Of a stretch of 64,000 nt of DNA, positions 40,651 to 53,020 are shown piece by piece. Under the pieces are notes generated by a model. It searched no databases. It was given only the letters and a program-made list of their open reading frames with translations, and was not told the origin of the DNA. How positions within the stretch are numbered: position 1 is the stretch's first letter; every line of letters begins with the position of its first letter. The DNA is from Sphagnum compactum (Eukaryota; Bryophyta; Sphagnopsida; Sphagnales), in NCBI GenBank assembly GCA_965153455.1, contig OZ234495.1, positions 25,540,875 through 25,604,874 on the forward strand, written 5' to 3'. The position numbers and the translations under genes were made by a program.

Positions 40651-41099
40651 TAAATGAGTATGGCTCATTTGATAAAGTGTCAAATCATAATGGTCAATTT
40701 GATTAAGGGTCAAATCAAGATGGTTAATTTGACTAAACTTTACCCATTCAATATTGCCAATTTGACTAAACCATGGCCATTTTGATGGGCGTTTGTTTGT
40801 TTTGATCATGTCAAATAAGTCATTTTAGTCAAATGTACTAGTCAAATGTAACATATATTTTTCATGCCCTAAACCTTTAGTCAAAATGGACATACCCTTT
40901 GGTCAATGTGAACATTTCAATCAAGTTGACCTTCTGAAAAACCATGATTTCTTGTAGTGTTGAGATTTTAGACTTTGGACTGTCATTTAAAGTGATTTAA
41001 AAACTTCTTTAATAATGTTTTGATCGCTAACCTTCCTTCATTGTTATGTTTCTTAATTTTAGCTATAAATCTTGATGCTTTATCTTCAATATTTTACAC

Positions 41100-41455
41100 A
41101 AGTACAAACCATCACTTTAACCCCAACCCTAAATTCTGAAAATCATACTATATTTTAAAAACCTTAACCTTAAAATTAACCTCCTAAACCCAAACATCAA
41201 CACTTTAAAAAGCCTAGTCATTAATCCTTCAAACTAAACCATAAAGTCAAGTCCTAAACCCCGAAGACAAACCTTAATATTCAAACCTTGAAAGGCCATT
41301 AAACCCAAAACTGCACGTTTTAAACTTTAAACCTACACTACAAAACCCTAAAACATCCAACACTAAAATTGAAACCCTAAAACTTCAAAACTTAATCCTA
41401 ATACCTGACCTTTGAAAGCACAACCCCTAAACTGTAAAATTTAAACCCTAAAATA
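41100..41455. repeat. AACCCTAAA-rich (telomere-like) degenerate region
   Basis: The words CCCTAAA, ACCCTAA and AACCTTAAA recur many times without a strict period. This is a decayed telomere-like or telobox-rich sequence, not a functional telomere. Confidence 0.6.
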
Positions 41456-41469
41456 ACCAATGGTGAAGA

Positions 41470-41620
41470 GCCATAACCAAGGGAAATATCTAATAGCCAC
41501 ATGCAATAGCCAATGCCCAATGGCCATATTGTAAATATTCATAACCATTAGCCCTATAAACCCATAGCCCCCTAGCTTGTATACCTAGCCCCCCATAGCA
41601 CAAGCTCTAGGGCAGCCAAT
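41470..41620. repeat. ATAGCC-word low-complexity tract
   Basis: The words ATAGCC, ATGGCC and TAACCA recur irregularly over about 150 bp directly after the telomere-like region. Confidence 0.6.
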
Positions 41621-42589
41621 GGGTGCAAAAGAATAAATCAATGTGCACAATTTGAGAAATCCGATCCTGGGTTTTCCCAATTTGGACCCCTATCTCATGA
41701 CTTTTATGAAAAACATGAAATAAGGGATGAGGGAGCAAAGAAGAGATGAAAGTGGGGCCCAACAAGGCACCAATTTAGAGATAACTTTAATATCTAAAGT
41801 CCAATCTTTCCTATTAATTGGTGGGGGGAGCATCAAATATTACTACTACCTATGGATGTGACAAATACAGATAGCGCTATGATTGCAACAAACTGTTAGA
41901 ATTGCTTTAAAAGCCCAAGCTGTCCTTCAGCCATTGTATGTATTTCCTTGATTTCTGTTATGTTGTGATGCTCCTGTTGCCAGCCTTCCCCTCTTGGGTT
42001 CCTCCTAAAAAGCCCATGGCTCCCAAATGAAATCAGGAATAAACTTGATGGAGCAACTAGAGTGCAAGCAAAGCAGTAACAGTCCACACGAACCCTCACT
42101 GCAGCTCACATGAATCTAAATAATTGGATGAGGTAGTTTATCAAAAACATAAAGTCCAGTGATGCATACCATAAAGCTAGAACCAGACTTCTATTGGCAT
42201 CTATCTGATTACTACTGAAGTTCAATAAATGGGCAAACATTTTTGCACCCACCAAAGTTCAAACACTCCATGATGGATATAGCATCATCATTCACAAGTA
42301 AGTACACTCTGCACACAACACAAGCACAACAACAGTACCCACAGACCCCCTATTAAATGAGCTGGAGATTAAACTCCTTGTGAATCAATCAAGATGCTGT
42401 TGTATGTATCTTTCTCCCCCTTCCAAGTTCCAACACCTCACAATTTACAATCAATTTTTCTTTCCCCCAAGATTTCTACTTTCTGAAGCAATCAATTAAT
42501 CAATCAGTCAATGATGAATTGTCTCTGGCTTGGCCAAAGTCTAGTGGTGTCATATCTGACAGTTCAGCTCCTGTAAGAATCATATGTAA

Positions 42590-42949
42590 GAGCATCTCCA
42601 CCAACGCTCAGTATGGGACCCTGCAAAAAATATTTCTCACATTCAAGTTTTAGTTACTAACGTTTTTTTCCAACTCTGCACATAAAATTGAAACTGGGAC
42701 TGAGCAGGTGAGAGACTACTAATAGCAACCCACTTGGACCAATCAAACTATTTACCCAATTAGAAACAGGGAACAGTCAATAAATACGATTTGACCGTGT
42801 TGATTAGACTGCTCCAGGGCCTTTCCAGGGCTCTGAACGCCGTGGTTGTTTTCAAGGTCCCAGCAGTCTTCCACTCGATTCACTGATGGACCGGACCTCA
42901 TCCAAGATTCCAGTGCAGGGTCACACACTAAGGATTGGTGGAGATGCTC
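42590..42949. mobile_element. Tourist/PIF-Harbinger-like MITE 1
   Basis: The element begins GAGCATCTCCACCAA at 42590 and ends with its perfect reverse complement TTGGTGGAGATGCTC at 42949. It is 360 bp and flanked on both sides by the trinucleotide TAA (42587-42589 and 42950-42952), the target-site duplication expected of PIF/Harbinger elements. The interior is non-coding. A transposase in trans would be needed for movement; none of that class was found here. Confidence 0.88.
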
Positions 42950-42952
42950 TAA

Positions 42953-43472
42953 GAGCATCTCCACCCACACACCATTTTTAGGCCTCTACAGATGTTTAAC
43001 CCCTCCATCATACAGTGTTATTTATGTGAAAATTTGGAAGATGATGTGTGGAAAATGATAGAGATGAGCATAGATGAGCTTGACCACCTACACACCCTAT
43101 TCAGACCTCTACTACTGTTTATCATATCCAGCATACATCGTTAATTTCTCCTCCCTCCTCACCCATGAATGTGAAAATCTTGAACAGTAAATTATGAGAG
43201 GCAATTATTTAAATGCCGCACCTTAGCCAATCATTATGATTGGCTGATCAAATGCAGCCATTTTCTTTTATTGACCTTCTTAGAGGCCAATATATGAGGG
43301 GCATATTCACAACCAAAATTGAGGAAAGACACTAAACAATTGACAAGAAAAGCCTAGGAATGCACTTGACAAAGCTCTTGAGGGGTATTTAGTAGCATCT
43401 GCCAAATTGAGTTTAAAGGTTCATCCAAAATACTAAGTACATGCCATGTTCTTACCATGGGTGGAGATGCTT
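42953..43472. mobile_element. Tourist/PIF-Harbinger-like MITE 2, abutting the first
   Basis: It starts GAGCATCTCCACCCACACAC immediately after the shared TAA and ends GGGTGGAGATGCTT at about 43472. Near 43083 a second copy of the element's left part appears (CCACCTACACACCCTATTCA), so the element contains an internal duplication or a nested insertion of the same family. No coding content. Confidence 0.75.
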
Positions 43473-43500
43473 TTGATGAGTGGTGAAAGCTTTTTGTGGC

Positions 43501-43523
43501 AGGGTTTAGGGTTTAGGGTTTAG
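43501..43523. repeat. interstitial telomere-type TTTAGGG repeat
   Basis: Three AGGGTTT units in a row, the plant telomere heptamer, just after MITE 2. Too short for a telomere. Confidence 0.8.
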
Positions 43524-45035
43524 AGTTCATGGATCCCCCAGATTTGGATGGTCTATGAACATTGAAGTTTGAACAGTTCTAAGGCCTTGCCCATGAAAAA
43601 CCTCAGGAGAGAAGGTACAATGTGCAAGGTGTTTGAGGTTTAGGGTTGCATGCATCAAAGAATAAATTGTATTGGACATTGCTATTGTTATTGTTGCAAT
43701 GGTTATTCAAGCCATCAAAAAGCTGTCATCTATGAGACAACAGTTGATCCGGAGATGTTTGTCTCCTCTGATCAATTGAGGAGACCAAGAGGTGTGCACT
43801 GTGGAAAGCTTTGTGGCCCTGGTCATGGGTCTGGAATGATGTGCTAGCAACAATGTACATACTTTTATTTCCCTCATTGTCAAGTACGAGTGTTTTTAAA
43901 GGTAGATTTGTGAAACATTTCAACTTTCATATCTTTTGCTTGGAATCAGAAATTGAAAGCCTAATCGTGAGAGAAGAGCAAAGATTGTTGGATCATAGTG
44001 TGATTGCTTTTAGTGGCGTTTGTCTACCTCCCCCTAGAGTGTGCTTGTGACTCAGGCCCAAGGTGGTGCTGAATATCATTTAAATGGCTAATTTGTTTTG
44101 AGAGGCTCTAGATGTCTTCCTTATGTTTTCTTGTTTGCCTTCTTCACAAGAAATGGGTTTTATTTCTTATTTCCCCTTTCCTTATTTGATATGCTTCTCG
44201 TGATAGGAAGGGGTTTGGGAACTTGATGTTCCCTTGTGGTGTTCCCTCTTAGGTGGTTCTTTTGTCGTCTTGGACATGGGTCCTTCCATTTTGTTCCTTG
44301 TATTCCCCCTTTTTTTGGGTGCTTTGGTTTAATTATGATTGGCAGGGTTTCATCATTTTATTGGTTTGCCTTTTCTATAGGAGGAAAATTTGATTAAAAT
44401 ACCATCACATGGGCCAATCTTTATGACTGCCCAATTGAAACAAAAAAATTTTTTTGGCAAGCCTTGTACCCTATGCTTGAAACCAAACTTAGTATCAAAA
44501 TATTTAAATCTTGAACTTCATCCAAATTACTATTTCCAGGCCATTACATTGCTACCAACGGCACTGGTCTTAATCAAAGACATAGTGAGAATAAGTATAT
44601 CAGTAACTTAAGTTAGATTTTAACCTTAAACCTTCATTTCTTTTATGATCACCATCAAAGGAAAATTTTAAATGGTTTTCCTAAAGATGAACATCCACTA
44701 GGCTAGTGCATCACCACTTATTATTCCATAGTTTGTGGATGACATATTGAAGGCTTATGGCATCCCTAGTCTACTATATTAATTCACTACGTCTGTGCGT
44801 GCGTCTGTCTGACATGACAATTCTGCTGACAGAACTGGCTTCTGCATTTTCTATGACAGAACCGGGCAATGCATGGCAAAACCGGGTCGTGGTGGCGGAG
44901 AATCGTAGAGAGAAACACTCTCTTCCTCCTCCTCCTCCATCAGATACTCAGGTCCCCAAATCGACATCCCCAAACTCACATCCGCATCCACGTCCCACGT
45001 CCAAATGTCGAGACTTCGAGACTCACACCGGTTCT
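43524..45035. other. non-coding DNA
   Basis: Short frames only, none recognised. The part from about 44770 onwards is richer in GC and CpG than the surroundings and holds a CTC/CTT-rich tract at 44917-44940, which could be leader-like sequence, but no gene model is supported. Confidence 0.5.
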
Positions 45036-45037
45036 CG

Positions 45038-45300
45038 CCGGAATTAGGGATTTGTTGGGCTTGGCTTTCGTAAATTTTCCATGTCTCAATTTGAGGTCTT
45101 CGTACACGGGTTGTGCGTCCTCCATTCATGTCTTAAAATTGGATGTCACCTCAAATCAGGGATTTGGAAGTGCTCAACTTCCTATTCCAAGTCTCAAGTT
45201 GAGGTTCTCATTTTCCATCATATGCTGTGTCCATCCTTCTTCCTATTCAGCCACTTCAAAAAGAGAACGTCACCTGAAATTAGGGTTTTTTTGGATCCTT
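45038..45300. repeat. ~112-124-bp tandem repeat, about 2.3 copies
   Basis: The motif AAATTAGGGATTT recurs at about 45042, 45153 and 45277. It is followed by related sequence (CCA.GTCTCAA.TTGAGGT.TTC in the first two copies) and preceded by CACCT.AAAT in the last two. The block lies in a GC-richer island. Confidence 0.75.
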
Positions 45301-46960
45301 GCCTTTGGTACTGTTGCACTGCATCAGTGCCGTGCCATGCAAATAAAACAAGGAAAGGGAAATACAGTAATAATAATTAAAACAAAAAACAAAAATGAAG
45401 AAACAAAATAAAAAAATAAAAATAAAACTTATAATAATGAAGAAAAACCTTACTTGAAAAAGAATGAGGTGTGACTTTTTTCTCCAAACTTCAAACTTGC
45501 ATCCAAATAAACAAAAATATAAAAGTGAAAAATAAACACTTTATTTTTATTATACAAAATAAAAACAGAAACACATAAAAATAATAAATAAATAAATAAA
45601 TAAAAGCTCGCTTCACCATGTATGTTTTCATGGGGGACTTTTCAACGAATTTTCGTCACAAAAAATAAATAAAATAAAAATAAAAATAGATGCTTTGCGC
45701 CTTTGTGTGTGTCCTTCTTGGTTTAAAGAATCCGGGGGACTTCACAGTGTCCAAAGGTCACGGGTACCCACTAGTATGGTTAGTTTTATAAAAAGCATTA
45801 GAGTATTTTTTTTAGTCATACCTAATTTATTCCTTATTTCACACCATGTTGATTCTTTATTTGTCTATCCACCTTCACTTAGATGTTATCCATAAAGTTT
45901 CAAAAACAATTTATCAAACATCAAAACTCAACCAGAGATGGTTATGATTGGCATTTTAAAGTGATTGTGTAAGGTGTATTGGTAAGTAGAAAAGGGTTGT
46001 ATGTTTCAACTTTTGTTTTAGGCATCACAATTAAAATCAAACTCCTTTCAACATATTTAACAAATTCCTTTTGACATTTGTGAAGGTGTTAAAAATGAGT
46101 TTGGTCCTAATTGCCTCTCCCAATGCAAATTAATCTACAAGTTTAATGTTCATCTAACATTTCAACCCTAGTTGAACCCCTAATGAACAATTTCATCTCT
46201 TATAGGGGGCATTTTATGAATAATTCTATTATATATATATTTAAAAATTACATGAATTGAATAATGTGATCAAACTGATCAAAAGAGTACAATCACTTTC
46301 AGCATTCAAACAATGTTACCTTTGATTTTAAAAAAGGTAAACCGACACTTTTTTAGAAAAGCAAACAACATTGGTTTACATCAAATTCCATGTCTTTTCA
46401 ACATTGGATTCCTTTGTAGCTTGTTGGTGCTCAACTATTTTTCTTTGAAAAAAAATCAACATTAAACTTATATTCATTATATTTTGAGCAACAAAATGAC
46501 ATTGATAACTACCTAGGAAATAGTGTTTATTTTTCAATAGTTGGAAATTTATTTATTTATTAATCTTCATCCATCGATAAGGGAGGTTATGTGATAGAAT
46601 TGTCACACTTGATAAAAATTTCAAAACAAATAACTTTATCAATTTGCTTTATATTAAGTGAACTCCCAACATATTAATTTGTCCATTTAGCAATCAAGGT
46701 CTTAAGATGTTTGCACAAACAAACAAATGTTCCTTTACATGATTGCGCCAATACATTGGGGTGTGAAAGGGTCAAAGAATCTTTCATTAATTTTTTGATC
46801 ATTTTTTTTCATAGATGAATTTTCATTATATTGCAAAAAATGCAAGCATTTTTCTTCTTATATTAATTATTAACAATGGGTATAACCACCTCTTGACTCA
46901 CCCCCCTCCTTTAGACCCACCTCCCATACTCATTGTTAACTTATTACTTGGGTTGTGTGC
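45301..46960. other. AT-rich non-coding DNA
   Basis: Includes A-rich simple sequence (AATAAA-type repeats at 45400-45690). No gene recognised. Confidence 0.6.
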
Positions 46961-46964
46961 TACT

Positions 46965-47180
46965 ACACATTACTAGTGATGATGAAATGATGAAAAAAAT
47001 GAGTTGATTTTGTGGAGGTAAGTTTCATTCAAATGAAAATGTTGAATGACATTACATGTGATTTGAATTGAATTCAATTTCAATTGAAGAGAAATGAAAT
47101 GAAAATTGGTGTATAAGGTATTGAAAATTTGCTCATCACTTCCATCATTCATGATTATGGTGTTAAAACAATTTTCATAT
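46965..47180 (+). repeat. dispersed repeat, copy A
   Basis: Shares with 62630-62845, in the same order, TTGAT, GATGAAAAATATTGAAT-like sequence, ATTTGAATTGAATTCAATTT-like sequence, AAATTGGT.TAT.AGGTATTGAAA, GCTCAT and ATGGTGTT.AAA. It is a moderately diverged copy of an unclassified repeat. The (-) strand open frame here is therefore not a gene. Confidence 0.7.
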
Positions 47181-49560
47181 GGAATGTTTTCATAATCATT
47201 GACCCTACTATTGGATCTTGTACTTGACTCATCCATACTAGCTCCAATCATCATCATCACTAGAACGAGTAGTTGGTAGTTTAGTTAGTATCTCCACTAT
47301 TAGTCCAAAGTTTGTAGCTTTTGGCATCTAGCTAGTAGTAAATCAACCCCATTACTGCATTTTCATGTTTCCCATTTCAATCAATACTTAGAATGGGTTT
47401 GCTTATTCAATCCAATTGAATTCCATGTTAGGTGGTGAGCAAAAACAAATTAGATGCTAAACTTTGTGCTTTTGAATTGGGGAGTTTCAATTGCATTACC
47501 CATGCTCTCTTTCAAATAGAAAATTTGTAAGCCAAAATGAAGTGGACTTAGAAAGTTCTTATTTTTCAGTGTGAATACGTATAGTTTTTAAGTTTTTAGA
47601 TTTTTGTCATTATCAATTTTTTTCATAGTGACAACAGAAAGCTCTTCATCATTGTTTGTTTCTTCATATTAACAATCATTGTGAGGACTTGAAGAAGGCA
47701 TGTGAGGGAAAGGATTTGTTTGTTGTTTGTCCAATGCAAGACTTATCCCATCCAGGCTACAAATGGTGAAGGATGGAACAACATTTATGAAGCTTCAAAA
47801 AGTGGGAATGGGAGATGGTGCAACTATGGGTAAAAAGGGTACGTCGAAATGATGCAAACACACTAGGTTTCAGGAGCTAAATTATCTACCTATTTGTTTT
47901 CATGGGGGTGGAATTTCTTTGAGTTGTAAACGTTTGTAATTGTTAAGTTTTCTTCCATTGCGCCAGTGGCTACTTAGGGCAATGTGTTATGTACTTGTGT
48001 TTTTGTATGAGGGGTTGGTGCCAAAGTGTGATGACATAACAAGGTGGTCTGAGCTACAGGAAATTGGACATGTAGGAAACTTTATAACCGTGCATTTGAT
48101 TGGAGAGGATTTAGGGGATTAGCTAAGCTTGGATGATTGGGTTTTTTTGTAATGGTGAGCATGAGAAACCATTAGAAGTATCCTAGAGTTGAAGTAGGAT
48201 GTGAGATAAAATCCAAGATTCTATCAATTTGCAAGACCAATTTCATATTCTGAATTTACGTAAACATTCTTGCCTGTTCTTGTAGTGGTTTTTGCATAAA
48301 CCTAGCGCTTTTCATTTGCCTAGAAATTGTCACACCTGAAAACTACTAAATGGATGGGAAAAGGGAGTATTATTGTGGTGATAGAGAGAGAAAGAACCTG
48401 AAGTGATGCATTGCATAATTGTGATGGGAATTTTAACAACTCAAGGGACTGAAAGAACATTGAGGTTTCAGAACATTGAAAGATCCGATCTCTGACTAAA
48501 CCTCCAACAAATATGAAATGGTGCATAATTCAATATGAAGAAGCGTAAAATAATAGTTGGTTGAGCATCAGCAAATGTTGATGCTGATCAATTTCATTTG
48601 TATGGTAGAAGTTGCTGCAGCAACGCTTGGATTCAGTTCTTTTTGAATTTCTGTCAACGCATTGAACCTGGGTTTCCATAGTAGTGTCTGCGGTTTGTAA
48701 CTCGGTGTCAGTATACATAGATTTTAGGTCTTACTGAGGGTTTTCAGATTGGTTCTTCTCTGGCTATTTACGTAGTCACTTGTTTCATGGTTACAAATTT
48801 TACTTCCAGATTTTGGACTACTACTGGACAAGCTGCATGATGTGAAGCCAAGAACTTGCAGGCCCTCAGAAGAAAACTTCGGGATCAATGTTGCTCTCTG
48901 TGAGAATACATATTTACAGATGATAGCCCTAGATGGTCAGTGCCTGAAACTAGCAGGCAGCAACAGGCACAGTTATCTACAAAACCCATCATGATCATTT
49001 TCTTATTCCTCTGACAGAGAGAACAGGAATCCAAGTTGATGAGCTTCCCCATGAACTACTTCATGGTTTATGTACATTGACATGCCTTTTTTTGTCTTCC
49101 AAACATGAACTTGTGATTTATGTACACAAATTGTATATTGTGTACACAATTTTTTATGAGCTTTGGTTCTTGCCACTTCTTGGGGGTGTATGTAACACCC
49201 CATGTGGCTGGCTACCTTGCTTGACTCGCTTATGTGGGGTCCCTCTCACTGTTTCTTATTTCTTTCACAGGACCCATGATAACAAACAGTGTTCCCACAC
49301 TATCAACAAATCCCATTGCCATCCCTCCCCTCCAAACAATTCAAACTAACCCTAACCCTAACCATCTTACAAAATCCACATTAGTGCAAAATTTTGGAAA
49401 TTTTTTGGGTCAAAATCTCAATGATTGAAAAAATAGTTACAATTTGAAAAAAAAATCCCAAAAAAATCTTCAAAAATTACCCAAATTTCTATATGTGGTT
49501 CAAGTAGGAAGCAAAAAAATGTAAGGATGGTCTATTTTTTTTTTTTCCTTCCATATTTTG
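47181..49560. other. non-coding DNA, no recognised gene
   Basis: Only short frames. A short run of CCCTAA units occurs near 49350-49366, too short to interpret. An AT-rich tract near 49430-49550 precedes the element that follows. Confidence 0.5.
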
Positions 49561-49564
49561 ATAA

Positions 49565-50186
49565 TAGCCAAATTTGGCTAAGTCATCTTATGGATGATCA
49601 CCACCTTGGCTACATCACAAAATTGAAAAGAAAAAACATTGACCAAGATTAATGTGCCTTTTTTCTTTTCCTCCCTTTTTGGACTAAGTAAATAAGCTTC
49701 ACAGCTAAGCAAAACCGCAATTACCTATTATCAATTGACCCTGGTCAAAATTTTAACTTGGGTAAATGCAGTAGTTTGTGAGACAACAAACAACCCTTTT
49801 TTTGGTTTGGGTGGGGTGGGGTTTTTCTTTTGTCCAACCAGGCCTGAGCCCCACCCCCACCAGCCTGACCAGTTTTATTGTGCAGAGGATCCTCAACAGA
49901 ATTTTGATACCACTGATTGTACTGGAGGTGTGCAGAAGTGTAATTGATGAGTTTTTATTGAAAAAAGCATTCATTGAATCCTTCCACACCAAATAGACAG
50001 AGGATTAACCTTTTTTCTTTCTTTGGGTTTGCTGTGTTAATTGGATGAATGTAACATGATTTTTACAACATGTGAATCTCTTTTTTTTAATTTAGTTTTA
50101 AATTTTTATTTTTATTTTTTTTTTCAATTTTGTGATGTAGCCACACTGGCAATCACAAACAAAGAGGGATTAGCCAAATTTGGCTA
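49565..50186. mobile_element. 622-bp element with ~65-bp palindromic inverted ends
   Basis: Both ends carry the perfect 16-bp palindrome TAGCCAAATTTGGCTA (49565-49580 and 50171-50186). Inside it, both ends carry TTGGCTACATCACAAAATTG or its reverse complement (about 49604-49625 and 50126-50146). The long terminal inverted repeat is therefore about 60-65 bp with a variable middle. The interior is non-coding. Diverged partial copies occur near 323-360 and 15112-15200, so this is a family. A target-site duplication was not resolved. Confidence 0.85.
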
Positions 50187-51283
50187 CACGTCCGAAGGAA
50201 AGTAGAAATTTTGAAGAGGTATATTTTGGCAACCTGCTGGAACCTATTGTCTAAATGTGGTGATTTTCACCCAAAAAAAAATTCCTAATCTTTTTTATTT
50301 CTTTTTTCCACAAAAGTCCTTCTATGAGTTGCACTGAAATATCTTTTATCACAAAGTAGCAAAGATTCATGAAAAACAAGGGGTGTGTCACACTGTGGCC
50401 TTGCCATTTACATTTAAAAGTATCTTAAGGCCAAAGAAGAATTATGAAAACTCAAATATTTCACCGTGCAAAAATAGAATCTTCAAAAAATCATGTTAAA
50501 GAAACCAAAATCCTTCAAGATATGATAACTCTATTATAACTAATCTCAAGTTTCAACACAAGCCAAAATATCATCTTTCAAAAACCCTCCTATAAAAATA
50601 AACCTATTATTATATTACCTAGGGGCCAAAATCCCTTAAGCTACTATACTCTATAGTGAATCTAAACACAATATCCTTTGCCTTGGTACGTACCAAGGCC
50701 AACAAAAGAAACATTGCATGTGATATCTATGCAATGGGTAATTGAGTTAGCCAAATCTTGTGAGCTGATACCCAGTTTTCATGAAGCAAAAAACCAATTT
50801 TGCTCATTTTACCGATACACTCAAATTGGGGATCAAACAAAGAATTAGAAGGTCAAACTAGGGCCCCAAAGACAGGGTGAGTTTAAGAATAACTCTATTG
50901 CATGACTATGAATGACCATGTGAGGCCTAGTGAAGATCAAGATAGGAAATCACAATGAGGAACTGTTGTTGTTGCAATTGTTGTTGTTAATCACAATATT
51001 TGAAGTGGAAAGGTTTGGTACTGCAGCAATAACAAACTGTGTGGGGTGTACAGAATGTCAGATTCCTTGTAACTTCAAAAAATGTGAGAGCTACAAGTAA
51101 TATTGTCAGACTACAAAATAGTTAGTTTGATTTTGATGCCCTCCTCCTGGCAATGACTTAAGTTACAGATATCTCCTACCTTGGGAAGCTTGTAATCAGT
51201 GGTTTATTTTGTGACAGAGATCTGTGAACAGGTTGGGTACAAATTTAACCCCCCTTCTTCCATCATTTGGGATCCAAGGACTT

Positions 51284-51303
51284 CTTCTTCTTCTTCTTCT
51301 TCT
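51284..51303. repeat. (CTT)n microsatellite
   Basis: Six CTT triplets. Confidence 0.9.
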
Positions 51304-52910
51304 GCTTCTCTTTCAACAACAAGTGTGGTGGTAGTGGTGACCCAACTCTAGTAATTGGAATGTCTTGAGAGACGTAACGACAAGTCTGCATTGGAATTTG
51401 AATTCATTTCATTTTCTTTGAGTTATCATCCGATCTCACTACAAAAGAAAGTGATTTCTTCTCCACAACAAAAAGTGATGATTCATGACACTTGTGAGAT
51501 AAACTTTGTGATTTCATCCATTACAATGTACAATATCTGGTGTTTTTGTTGTGGCATATATTACATTCAAATGACATTTTTGTTACATTACATAATGGCA
51601 CATATTATATTTTTATATCACATTCTCTTGTCAAGTCTTGAAATTAAAAATATATAGTCAAGAGCAACTCTCTACATTGCATGCACCCAATTTCATATCT
51701 TTTCTCAATTCCCAAAAACCTTTCTATTCTAAAAACTTCTCCTCTTCAACCTCTCAAAATTCAATGTTCAAAGTACAAATCAGTGTTGGGCAGGTAGCAG
51801 GCTAAAGAACCCTGGTATATAGACTGGTACTGTCGTCCTAGACTCTAGTATCAAAGAACCGACCAGACTGGTATGAACTGAGGTGATATCAACCTCGTAT
51901 CGGTACCTACCTCCCTGGTAGGGACATGAGGTATGAGGAGTGTAATAACACTAATGTGGGGTAATCATTGAGTCAGGTTGGTTTGTGCTGCACATGGTTG
52001 TGAACCCAACTTTCTGTTTGAACAATATCTGCATGAGAAAGTTCAAATCAATAAAACCCATGCAAATTGTAGCAAAGCTTCTTCTTCTTCTTATTAGCTT
52101 CTTAGATTTTGCATGAGAAGAAGCTCTAGTCCCCAATTTTTTTGCACTTCATTTTGTGTTATGAAAAATGGAAATTGGGTGGGTCAGCAATCAGCTGTCT
52201 AAAAGTGCACAAAACCCTGACAGCCATCTATCTATCGTCCTATGCTATTATAGACTTAAACCCTCAAGTTCCTCCTCCAACTCTCCAAGGACTCTCCTCT
52301 GGTCTCCAATGATCAACCCCTGGTCCCCTTGCTGGGTGAAGTTTGCTCAGTCTTCAAAATGTCAAAAGTCGGTCGGGTCTTGTTGGCAGGTACTTGAACT
52401 ACAAAGCTCTCATGAGTTTCAGGAAATCAAAAGAACATGAATCAGGTTGATATGAGGTCAGAGTGTGTATAGTGTGTACTGAATTAGGACTGAATTGGGA
52501 GTAACAAACACTGCAGTTTAGGGAGGATGTGTCTCTTTCCGTATATTGTGATTTGCCCTTCTTTTTTCCCCCCTTCAGGTATCTATCCATCAGCTGGGAT
52601 TCACTACTCTTGAAAATCAATTAGTAGAACACTCTTGGATGGCATTTGCTTCTACAAGTAGACCACACGTAACAAACAAATTGTTAAATCATCACCTAAA
52701 AACTTGGCCACGTGACATGTAAGAGAATCCCAATAGACAACACGATGAAAAAAAAGAATGAACATTTACTAAAATTGCAACTACCACACAAAGCCATAAA
52801 ACAACTTTTGCTAAATCATCAAAATCAAGAAATTCCTCCAAGTGGCCTTTAAATCATTATTCCATCTATTCCAACAAATTGGCCTCACAAATATCAAAAT
52901 CATCAAGGAA

Positions 52911-53020
52911 TTCAACTACATGTCCTTTTAAACCAAGATGGGGATCTTTTGGCCTATTTTTGAAATTCAACTACATGTCCTTTTAAACCAAAATGGGGAT
53001 CTCTTGGCTTATTTTTGGAA
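52911..53020. repeat. 55-bp tandem duplication
   Basis: TTCAACTACATGTCCTTTTA begins at 52911 and again at 52966. Each copy continues AACCAA.ATGGGGATCT and TTGGC.TATTTTTG.AA. The copies are close to identical. Confidence 0.9.

Noticed and set aside
44869-45411. 180-codon open frame (+)
   Set aside because: Covers the ~115-bp tandem repeat; no domain recognised and an A-rich end.
49350-49366. CCCTAA run as a telomere relic
   Set aside because: Only about three hexamers and not the plant heptamer; insufficient.
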